Positions 22,652 through 33,672 of a stretch of 64,000 bases of DNA are shown here, piece by piece. How positions within the stretch are numbered: the first letter of the stretch is position 1; every line of letters begins with the position of its first letter. The notes below the pieces were generated by a model. The model saw only the letters and a list, made by a program, of their open reading frames with translations. It was not told where the DNA came from and made no database searches. The stretch is from Gorsachius magnificus. Lineage: Eukaryota > Chordata > Aves > Pelecaniformes > Ardeidae. The position numbers and the translations under genes were made by a program. The stretch is from positions 188,435,510-188,499,509 of the forward strand of contig CM067081.1 in the NCBI GenBank assembly GCA_034008185.1, given 5' to 3'.

Positions 22652-25600
22652 TTTGGCAAAATGTTCTCAAGGCAGTATTTGGGGGCTTTGTGTGGGCATT
22701 CTTGCCACTAGCAGGACTGAAATGAGAATTTTTGTGTAGAAATTGTGAAGAAATATGCTATACTTATGATAGTATACTGGAAAACTAAAGGGAAAGTAAA
22801 GAGGAAAATGTAGTATCTGATGGAGGTAGAAGAATGAAAAGTGACTCTATAAACTTGTACTTGTTTTTAGAAACTTAAAATTGTTTTACTCTTTCTTGGC
22901 TGGTATTCTAAATACCAAAATAAATTTTAAATTGTAAAGGTCTGTGTATTCAAAAAAAGCAGGAAATTAGTCATAGTTGAAGTTTTTCTAATAAAGTTTG
23001 ATGAACAATTTTACTGAAAAAGTTCAAATATACTTGACCAGCTTCTGTGAAGAAAATTGAAGATATTTTGTTCTGAAAACTTGTAGCTGGTCTTTTTCGT
23101 TCTTCAAATAGATATTCCTATGTATTGTGCATTATCTGTCATTATAAATTGTTACCTGATTTACTGCTTATAATTTACATGATTATGTCTAGATAAATTA
23201 AATTTGATAAAATGAGTGATTAAAACAACAAGTCAAGTGAACCAGCTGAAAGGGAGCAATCACTATTAATGAAAGAAAATAATGTAATGCACCGGAATAA
23301 TTTTTTTATTTTCTAATCAAATGTTATTCTTGTCTTTCCTCTTATTTTTCTTTCTGCTGTTGGCAATACCTTACTTAAATATTCTTGAAGATCATTGTTT
23401 TTAAATTTAATAAGGAAACAGAAGTGGGAGGCATTTCTGTGATTAATCATTTGTACTTTATTGTGAAATCTGGGTGTGTAAAATGGCAACACAAAGTCAT
23501 ATATCATGTCTCAAGTAAATAAAAAAATGGCTACAATAAAACCAAGAAAGAAACTGTTGTTATACAGAGGTCAACAGCATTTAGGAACTGAAATATTTGC
23601 AAAGCTTATTAATTTTACCTTTATTTCCCCAGTATTAACAGATACATGAGCTGTCTTTGGCTACTTTGGCTGCTACGGTGATACTTTTGAAACCTCAGGT
23701 TCAGACTCCCTCACAAGTTTGTGGGGAACCATTCCATTTCTTCTTTGGCTCAGAATTCCCTTCTGCTCTGTTTAAAGACAGCGACTCATGTAGCCTCAGT
23801 CCATTCCCATTCCTAAGTCCACTATTTCACACTTGGCACCCACTATCCTGATATACTTGTCATGGAGAAGAATAAAGAAATTCTTTTTCATTACTAATGT
23901 TTGCAGGTGTTTGCAGCAAATCTCAAGATTTCATGCCATTTGCCTTCCCGGCACTGCAGCCCCATACACACTTCTCTTTCCTAAAGGGGCTTCCTCTTGC
24001 TGATTTTGAACAACACTTTCTGGTATTTTAAGTGTATCTGCAAAGCTCCAATATTACTGGAATTTAAAACTCCTTTGAATACTGCTGCTCATTCTTCTGT
24101 TGGCCAGAGATATTTACGTATGTATATTCTCAGTCATGGAAAGCTATTACAGAATTTGTAAGCAGATACACTGAGGTCTGACTCTGTGTGGCTTCTGAAA
24201 ACAGAACAGAAAATACCAGGTGAAAGGTAAGCAAATGCGGTTTTAAGCACTGCAAGTACCAACTCAGGCTGTAGGCTAGTTCATACCTTAATGGGAAATA
24301 ATATTCTGAACACATGCACCATCCACAGGGTTCATGGAAAGGAGTGTACTGAATGACCCACCACTTGTTTTGCACAGCTACTCACGGACAGAGCATTTTT
24401 AAAAATCCTAATTTATTAAGGTCTTTTGCATAAGAACATGTTTATGCGTGTAATCAGGTTTCCTGAATGGGATGATAAGTCATTGTCCAGAAGGTGATGG
24501 AAGTTGTTGTTACAGATGTCCCTTGCAGTGACAACTTCAGCTGTATCAAATGACGTTCTTTGAACTGGTCCAATGAATTCTTATAATTCAGCTGGGCCAT
24601 GGTCCTATGTGACCACTCCAGCATATACATCAACCATTGCTATTGATTATCTTGAATTCTGTGTAAAAAAAATGCCCCATCTTAACTATAGACAAAATAC
24701 TGTCCTGTGTGACCATTCCTGCATCTTCAGGAACAGTTTATATAGAGTTTGGTCAATTCTATGGCAGAAACTGCCTGGGGGTGTCCCTGGGACTGCCAGT
24801 TTCTCCACCCAGGGAGTTAATCAGCACATTTTAAGCAAAAAAAATAGTGTCTGGTAATTGGACTAAGCACAGCAGGAGCTGCCTGGGGGAAGTGGTTGTC
24901 CAAAATGCCCACCTGAAGAGTTCCTGTAAGACTTAGGCAAATGCTTTGTTGTGAAGTTCAGTCAATCAGCTTCTTTCAAGCCGATATTTGTATCAAATAA
25001 GCCCATCAAACCATTTTTCTCCCCTGTGTAGTGACCAGCTGAGGAGCTCCTGGGCCACCCAGGCAAATGATGCCTGTGTGCCAGGTGTGTGCACAGGCAC
25101 AGCCCTCATACCCAGCTGCACCGCAAATGCAAATTGAATTTTTTTCCCATTATCACAATTTTAACTTAAATGCCATGTATTTCTCACAATTAAGAGAATT
25201 TCAGAGAAGAGGTAGAGTCCCTCATTATGATAACTGCATTTTGACTCTCGAAAAACTCAAATCGTGACAAGTAAACTTACCAGTATTCAGTCTGTCAAGC
25301 ACTATACTCTCGTCAATGAAAATGTATAGTGAGTTTAATATTGATTTTAACTGGCTTCTAAAACACATGCAAGCTCTTGGAACATTGCATGTTAACATGT
25401 TAACAACACTAACGACCAACCACTTACAGTTAACATTGTAATTCAAGGTATTTCCTAGCCGTGTTCACCATCACCATTCAATACAGATGGCATTATGGAT
25501 CACACTTAATACAAACGAGAACTACTGCTCCCATGTCTTCCCATCCAGTGAAAGGTTATATCCAAACATGCCCAAAAGTAGCTGCATACATCTTATTCCC

Positions 25601-28600
25601 ACAGGAATTTCCTTTCACCATGAAGGTGCAACCAGAATTGGCACGTCCAGATTCTTATAGCCCTAATTCAGATTCGGTGGAAGCTTAAAAAAGTTTCCTG
25701 ACACACCTACTTTCACTTTCAAGCCCCAGAGAAAATCCATAGTGCCTTAAAATTAAGAAGATTTAAGGATGTCTGTTTGTTTATGATTATGACAGATTCC
25801 AGCTGCATTTCTATAAAAAGACATTTTATGAAAAGAATTGGAAATAGTTTCCATTTATGTTTAAATATTGATAAATATTCTGTGAGATGTTGTAATAATA
25901 AATGCATGTGTGATGTTTGAAAGTTTTAGGGATTACAGTTGTTCATTTCTTAATATTTAATTGCTCCAGCAGGCTCATTTTAATTGTTTCTGCTGCAGGA
26001 GTCAATGAGTATCAAATTCAAAGATAGTACAGCAATTCAGTTTTCCTCTGAAGAATTAATTTGTTAAATTCAGACATGAAACCCAGTCCTTAAAGTGTGA
26101 AATAGTGACATTCTAATCCTGCAAATCTCAAAACATTTAACTGTGAAGTAGCTACTGATGTCTTTGTAGTACACAGTCTCATACATTATGCTGTCTGCTT
26201 TAAAGACAAAGATTCAAAGTTACCCAGTAGCAAGTGCAATGATGTTTATGATAGGGTTGGAGGTGCAACAAGGATAAGTTATTATACCCGTTAGCCAGAA
26301 ATACAATGCTATTTGGATGTTGAAATTCTGCCATACTGAAGAAAGAGGAAATATTTGTCTTGGAGACTGATTTAAAACACTGCCAGCTGTCTTTCAGATG
26401 GCCCCTAGGTTTGCTATGTAGCAGGCATTCCCAAGGGAGATACATTGGCATAGGCATAGGCTAGGTGGTCAAAGGGCAGGAAACTGTAATTTATTTCTTG
26501 TCTGCCATCCGTTTACCTTCACAGACATGAAATGTTGCTCTCAGTGAAGTCAATAATAAAATCCTTGTAAAGGAGGCACGTGCCTGTGTGTCTTTGCACA
26601 TGTGCTTGTATATGTGTGTATATACCTATGTGGCCACACGCCAGTAAAGAAAGTTTTGATCAAATCGTTTTACCTGTTTTAACAAATAGGAGGTATGATG
26701 CCATGATTTCTGCCCATGTAGTCAGTGTTAAGTGATTGAGTATGGGGCTGCATTTCAAGTCCTGTAGGCCAGCACAATGCATGTGTGCAGCTTATATATA
26801 AGGTAGATTATATGTATGTGAATAGTGCGATTACAAGCCAAATGTGTTATATCTACGTGCGTATGGAGGGCTAACGTGTTATAAATGTATCACAGCGTGC
26901 TGCCATAAGATACTGAAGTGGTCAGCGTGCTGCCAAGAGTCATTCCTGTTCTGAGCGCTTCATCTATAAAAGCAAAGTCATGTACTTTTTTACAACTGAT
27001 AGCAATCATGGTATTGCTTTGCAATAGTGATAACAAAAGTGAAGCAATGGAAAACTATATCTGATATTTCAAGAGCCTGCCCTTATTTAGACACTTAATT
27101 CCAGTTAACTTTTATAAGCAAGCACTGTGCCCATGGGTATTAAAGCTGCCGTGTGTAGAATTTATACTGCAGTGAGTCCATTGGAAGCTTTTAACAATAT
27201 ATGGAGATAACAACATATGAGGTTTGATTCTCATTTCAGATATATACCAATGCACAGAGTGGATTCCCTGACTTCAGTGGGATTATTTACAATTTATGTC
27301 AGTGTAAACACAGAATCACCCTGGTTGCAACCAAAGGTTACTGTCTGCTGGCTCTTGGGTGACACGTTTTTCTGGAAAGCACAGCATAATCAATCCATAG
27401 TCAAAGAAGGTCAGTGGTACTTTGAAGCATCCATTTTTTTTCTGGGAGAACTGGCAGGGCAAGAGAAGGAGGTTATGAAGATCAAAGCGCTAATGGCAAA
27501 GGAAGGAGGTCTAGCACAGGAAGGAGATTTAGAGGGATTGCCAAACAAAAGCAATTAAACTCAGGCAAGTGTGCTTAGAAATAATGCTCCTTCTTATCAA
27601 CTTTGCAGTTTAATTCCACAAAGTTTCTATGACAAAAGGAACAATATTTGATAAAAAGAGGTCAATGAGAACAAGAGAAACCATCTCACAAAAATAAACA
27701 AAAAAATGCAACAAAAAGACAAAAGAAGGAAGAAAAAGGGAAGGAGAGAGAAATTTTGTCTTTTCTGCCAAAATCAGCATACCTTCTCACTCAGGTCTGG
27801 AAGTGCTGTCCAGAGAGCAGCTCAGTAAGGATGGCAGGAGGTCTCTTGTGTTGTGTTTCAGACAAACATTTCTTGCACTTACATCTAAGGCAGAATTCTT
27901 ATGCTTTCAAAAGCGGGCACTGCAGCCAACATCTCCAGGTGTATTTATAGTCCAACACATTGCCAATTATTTAATTTACATTTCCATAGTAACTATTAGC
28001 TGAATCCAGGCAAAGAAAATATGTGCAGTCATTGTTCAACAATTGCACTGCCACATACCCAGCACTGTTCAATTGTACACAGCAGTTTAAAAACACACAC
28101 CCGTGGGGCTTTTTTCGACTGTTATCGTAACACCTGGAGTTCCTGGCTATAAAACATACAAAACCACGGGAAAAGGCTATTCTCCACTCCAGAGAACCAG
28201 CAGTCCAGGTTTACAGTCAGATGCAAAAGGCATGCAGGTGTATAAGGAGTGAGGACCTAAGGGAGGTGCTAAGGTGATCGTAACCATGGGTTTCCTCACC
28301 TACATAAAACGTGGTCACATAATCAACTTGTACTTTCAATAGGCAAGGTTTTAAAAGGGATCTTTGGAGCTTTTCTGCTAACCACTAAGGTGAAGACTCC
28401 ATTCAGGTCCTGTTGAAGTCAAGGGTGAAAAATGGTGACTTTTTTATGCTGGAAAGTGTCTCTGCAAACACAAGTTCCTCTTTTCACCATCAACTATCAT
28501 TTTCCCCTCACTGACCACGAAAAGAAGTGGTTGCCTCAGGTAATTATGTGTACAGGAAGAAATTCTCACTGCTTCTGAATATCACCAATAACATGTTTAA

Positions 28601-29320
28601 GTGATTTACTGTACCTTGTAATTGGGTTTTTGAAAATATGAATATTTTACTGCCACTCTGGCAACTCTCCACAGCATCTATAATAGTGACATACTGCAGG
28701 ACATGATTAATGAGTTTTATTTTTTGCTCTGTATAGAAGTAAGAAGGTTAGAAGTTTTAAAATTATTTTCTTTTTGAGAACATGCAATAAGATCATAAAG
28801 CTGCATCTGATCAATGTGTGAGAGTTTTTCTGAAGGGCCAAGCAACCAAAATAACCCAGAAAATGTTAGAAATAAGCTAGAGGAAGCCCATCATGCATAA
28901 AGTAATGCCATCTTAGCATCATACACTTCTTTATCACTAATTTTGGGAGGAGGAATTAGTCTATCTCTGAGTACATGGTGTGAGAACAAGACAGCAGAGA
29001 AAAATGTCCGTGAATGTTGAAGCCTACTTTACTGTAGTGGATGCTTTGAAGTCCCTTAAAATATATATGTAGGGTAAAATACTATAAAGGTGAGGTGAGC
29101 CTCTTGGTATTCTGTGCAAGAGCAAAAGAAAATCAGCTTTGTAAAGTATATCGGGACTGAGATGATGCCAAACACCAAGTTTGACACTTGCCCTGGAAGG
29201 TTTGCAACCCTAAAAGAACATTTTGCTACCAATTTCTCCTTGCTTACAAGCAGGAAAAAATAGATGATGATAAAATAAACCCTTTCTGTTGAACAGTCTC
29301 TATGCTGTTTTAAATAGTCT
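22652..29320. other. Gene-poor AT-rich sequence
   Basis: No recognisable gene or transposon. It contains weakly similar segments near 24601 and 24702 (TGTGACCA...GCAT words about 100 bp apart), a 13-bp direct repeat CAGCGTGCTGCCA at 26893-26905 and 26923-26935, and a TG-rich patch near 26580-26640. The 113-codon frame at 27217-27558 lacks splice or start context and resembles nothing known to me. Confidence 0.55.
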
Positions 29321-29472
29321 GGTTTCTAGATCACATTAGGAAGGGTTCTTAAATGGAAATAATGATAATATGAGTAATTTCAGGTTCCCTGGCAATCCGG
29401 TTTCTAGATCACATTAGGAAGGGTTCTTAAATGGAAATAATGACAATATGAGTAATTTCAGGTTCCCTGGCA
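29321..29472. repeat. 78-bp tandem duplication, two copies
   Basis: The unit starting GGTTTCTAGATCAC at 29321 is repeated head to tail from 29399. Over the shared 74 bases I see a single difference (GATAATA versus GACAATA). The near identity means the duplication is recent, or that this is a copy-number polymorphism. Confidence 0.92.
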
Positions 29473-30049
29473 CCCAATGCCATTCACAATCCCAGGTAAG
29501 GCACCCATGGTCTCTTATATAAGGCAAGGAGAAAGCTTTAAGCCTAAAAAAGGGGTTTACTACAGCAAAAATACTAATAACCAGAAAAAGGAGAGTAGAA
29601 GTGTTTGCATCCTGCCTGTGACAGGCAGTTATCTGCTCTGAGCCAGAGATGGGCACCTCTTTCATAACAAGGAATTGAGCTTAATTATTTTCAGCATTCA
29701 AAGTGGAATTGTTTATTCCAAGAGACACTGGAAGAGCAAGTGCTAATGTCCTTTTAACTACTAGACTGGTAGCTAGGGTAGTTATGAAGAGGTAAGAGAC
29801 TTAAGGCCTCACCTTAGGGCTTTGTTTTAATTACAACAGAGTTGGTTCTGAGTTGGCTTTACCACTATGCCCCATGGAAATAATTGGAATTTGCATTTGC
29901 TAATTACTTACCAGCTAGTTCACAGTCATATATGCCTTTTCTTCTATATACCAGACAGTCTAATTAGAATTGTCTGTAAAGCTTTAGAACATTTCAAGGA
30001 AAAGACAAAGAGAGAGACAGATGGAAAATAGGAAAAAAAGGCAATGGGG
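29473..30049. other. No recognisable feature
   Basis: Ordinary AT-rich sequence between the tandem duplication and the old CR1. Nothing coding or repetitive is seen. Confidence 0.5.
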
Positions 30050-30600
30050 GATAATGTATGACAGATCATGCCAGACCACTCTGATCTCTGTCTTTGTTGA
30101 CATAGCAAGCGGGCAAAGGAAAGAGAGCAAAATCGTAAAGGATAAATTCACCTGCCCCCTAAATACAGTTGGGGATGATAGAGCACAACACAAGAACTGT
30201 AAAGCAGGAAAAAAAACCCAACCCTGGCTAACAGGGAGACTGCTAAAAAGAGAACGGTGTTGCTGGAAGAAGGTAGCTAGTGTAATTCCTCAAGGATAAG
30301 TCCTGAGGCCAATTATATGTAATGTTTTTATTGGTGACCTTGGCACAAAGCTTAGATGCATACTGATGAAATCTGCTGATCACACAAAGCTGGGAGCAGC
30401 AATCAATACAGAGGAGCATTGGAATATCATACAGGAAGAGCTGGATGACCTTGAGGACTGGAGTAATAGGAACAGGAGGATAACATGTAGTACCAAGTGC
30501 AAGGTCATGCACCCAGGGACTAAGAAGAAGGACTGCCATAAATTGGGAATGCAACAGGTGCAAATGAAAAAGGACGGCAATTTGTGAGTGTAAGTCAAAA
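30050..30600 (+). pseudogene. Ancient CR1 reverse transcriptase remnant
   Basis: Parts of the CR1 polymerase can be followed in order on the plus strand. Near 30055-30090 lies a match to the RSC-x(3)-LISF block. At about 30284-30335 there is a decayed PQG-x-VLGP block followed by F-x-GDL. From 30366 a frame has SADHTKLG in place of the catalytic FADDTKLG. After that comes a helix-rich segment, with the TKCKVMH block near 30495-30515. The second catalytic Asp of the FADD motif is retained but the first is changed (ADH), so the enzyme would be dead. Divergence from the copy at 34780-36438 is much greater than between the other CR1 copies here, so this is an old insertion. Its ends are not sharp. 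Confidence 0.75.
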
Positions 30601-33249
30601 GCCACCAAAGACAGACTGTCAAAAAGGTACATGCAAAGTATTTTCAGTGATGCTAGAAATGGACCAAACCATTACTCAAATGGTCAAAAAGACATTTTTG
30701 GGAGTATATTCAAGTATGTACATGAAAAGATCCCTAAAAAATTAAAACTGAATAGGCGCTGCAATGAAAGGAGTCTCAGGATATGGATATGTGAATAAGT
30801 TACTGCAAATTTGGGAAGGATGCAGGTTTACTAGGTATCATGAAGTAGTCTCTGCCTGGTGTTTGCCTGCCTGCACTTGACTCATGGTAAATTCAAGGTA
30901 GCTTTTCTTCATTCTCACGCTGCTGATAAGCTGCCTTGAACTTACCAAGGAGAAATATTATGGCAGCTTCCATGAGATGACTAATGAGATATATAAAGGC
31001 ATGAGCTCTTGTTCACATAATCTTACCCTAAAATAAGTTACTCGGCCAAGCAAAAGATGAAAAGAGACAGTATTGTGTCTGTAAATATGCAAAGGAAGTA
31101 GACACCAGAGGTGAAGAAAAGTTCTTTGAGTTAAAGAACAAAGTAGCCTGAAGACTGAGTAGTATTTAATTGGTTATTTTTTGGAGGGAAATTATCAAAT
31201 AGCTTCTGATCACAAGAAGGGTGGGTGGTCAGAAGTTTTCCAGTAAGCATACTGAGGGCAAGAAACCTAACTGCTTTTGGAGATATAACTTGAAAATATT
31301 TTCTTAATGACTGCTGACTCTGTTTGTAATTCTTGTTTACAAGGTGTTTCATGTGTGGAAAAGGTATGAGATGGATATTTAGGTTGTGAGAGTGTCTTGG
31401 GGCAGAAGACAGTTCTGTGGGAAGTATTCCTTCCCTTTTCTGCTTTTTAGTACTTGCTTATGACAAATATTCAGTGCAATGCACTTCTGTGTTGTTTGTC
31501 TATTATTCTAATCCTGTTCCTAAATATCTTACAATGCTCCTGAGCATTGTTATGAAAAGAATATATGACTTGAGCCTATTTAACAAAAATTGAACCTCTA
31601 TCTATTAATAACACAGTGAGTAAATGAGCAGTGAGTGTATGACTGAGCACAGATGAATTTCAGTGTTTCCTTACATGCTAGGATGTTTTCCTCGTTTATA
31701 TTTTGCATTTGACTTTTAAAAAATAATAATCATGAATCCTCTCTTTCCTGCCATATTGAAATGAGGGAAACTGTTAAGATGATGACTGGTTAGGATGACA
31801 TTTATACAAATGTCATTATACAAATTATATGCAATTACAAATTATAAAAAAATAAATATAATGCATTTAATAATTCCACAAATGATTTAAAAGAATGGCC
31901 AAATGCTTTGGGGTAGCTTGAAGATGATATAAAAATGGAAATTCCCATGAACATGGAAGAAAAGCAGAGGCTCACATTCTGTGTTGAGGGTCTCTTCCCT
32001 GAAAGGTAGAGTGATAAGAAAACTTGGCAAAGAAGACCAAAAAAGGTACTTTTCTACCAAGCATGTGTGCAATACCTCTGGAGAAACAGTTATCTGCTGG
32101 AACTATCTAGATCTATAATGTTTCCATGGATACAGCAAGACTGTAAATATTTTTAAGAAATATTTTTGACTCTTTAATTGAGACCTCAGTTTGGGAAAGC
32201 CTAACTTTAAGCACATAACTAGACTATTAAAGGGAGAAAATGGAGGTAGAGAATAGGTGTTTCCCATGACTTCAAAGATGCCTAAAGAGATGTTCTCACA
32301 AAATGAACAGAGGCTACAGAAAGAAAAACTTCCTGGCTGTCTCACTGTAGACAAATGGGACTGTTTAACTGCAAAGAAGGTCTCAAACTCCTCAGCAAAA
32401 TGTGCGGACAAAGAACCAAGAAGAAATGTCTAATACTTATCCGTAGGAGCCTTGACAGACCAAAAGCAAGTTGCAGGAAGCTCAGCATGGTGCTTCATTT
32501 CTCCTGGCTGCTTGGCCTATGAAGATCAGAAACATAAGTTCCTTCATGCTTCATTTTCCAATCTTCATTGGCTGACTGATAAAATTAGTAAATAGTATTC
32601 TGTCCTTTTTCTCCCTTTAGGGTCTCTTTATCTGGGAGAAGAGGTGGCCATAACTCTGAACTGATGAGTTGTGAACAGTTTTGACATTCTGAAGTCTGTT
32701 TTCATGAAACATAATATTTCAAATTTTAATTACTTTAATGAAAATGTCTGAAAAGTAATCTGTATTTCTAGATGGTTTTATTACATTTTCATAGTTATAT
32801 AATATTAAGGAAGATGCTGATTAGTAGAGATTTAAAATCTCTTACATTCCCCTCAGGTTCAAGCTGTTTCTCTCCTATTTGTTGTCTAATGAAATAGTTT
32901 TATAGTGCAGTTTTCATCAAATCCGTTTTGATAAACATTTTGGAGTAACTACAGGTAGTAATAACAGTTTGGAGCAAAATGATGACAGATAACCTGTTGA
33001 TAAGCAATTTAGCTTACCTGCTTTAGAAATTAATTTTCAGGAGCACAGCTGATGGCAAGCAGTTCTTGGCAGTACTGAAAATCATGCAACACAATACTAT
33101 ATTTGCTCTAAAAAGTTTCTCTCTATAAATTACATACCGGACAGGTGGTATGATGTTTTTGTTATCAAAGTACAAGTTTGGGTCCTGTATCTTCATGTTA
33201 TATAAACCCACAGAACTAATATGTGAAATATATGACAGAAAATATAGGG
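30601..33249. other. Gene-poor AT-rich sequence
   Basis: No gene recognised. The first 150 bases may still be decayed CR1. A perfect hairpin lies at 31795-31816, and AT-rich words dominate 31800-31880. Confidence 0.5.
31795..31816. repeat. Short perfect inverted repeat
   Basis: ATGACATTT and its exact reverse complement AAATGTCAT flank a 4-base loop (ATAC). Probably incidental in AT-rich DNA. Confidence 0.65.
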
Positions 33250-33254
33250 AAAAA

Positions 33255-33610
33255 AGTAAAAGACACTTGATTATACAGGCAGGCAGCGATGAATTGCCAG
33301 AGAGAAGCCCCAAATTGATCAAAAGGGACTTCAGGGCACTAGGGAAATGGTTGAAGGATCAGGAGTGCAGGTAGTGCTCTCCTCGATCCCATTAGTGTCA
33401 GGAGGGAACACGGAAAGGAATAGGAAAGCTAGAGCAGTTAACGTGTGGCTCAAAGGTTGGTGCCATCAGAAGGGCTTGGGCTTCTTTGACCATGGAGAGG
33501 TTTTCATGGCACCGGGCCTGTCGAGAACAGATGGTGCCCAGCTCTCTCGGAAGGGAAATAGGATCCTTGCTCATGAACTGGCGGGGCTTGTAGAGAGGGC
33601 TTTAAACTAG
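33255..33610 (+). pseudogene. CR1 ORF1, C-terminal esterase-like part
   Basis: The frame through 33374 carries a segment like the nucleotide and GxxD-type blocks of the SGNH-hydrolase (esterase) domain found in CR1 ORF1. The match then continues in another frame to the TAG at 33608-33610, so there is a frameshift near 33345-33375. The usual Asp-x-x-His of this domain appears as DGAQ, so the catalytic His is replaced by Gln. In the family ORF1 binds RNA and is thought to act in membrane or particle association. Here the N-terminal part is lacking, cut off by 5' truncation. Confidence 0.7.
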
Positions 33611-33672
33611 GCCTGAAGGGGGAAGGGGATATAAACAGGCTCACTAGAGAGGAGCCTGGGGGGGTCACCCCA

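Noticed and set aside
24601..25080. Loosely repeated words about 100 to 130 bp apart
   Set aside because: Similarity is patchy and interrupted, and too weak by eye to call a repeat.
27217..27558. A 113-codon plus-strand frame with a charged C-terminal half
   Set aside because: The composition follows the purine-rich bases, and no motif or exon boundary supports it.
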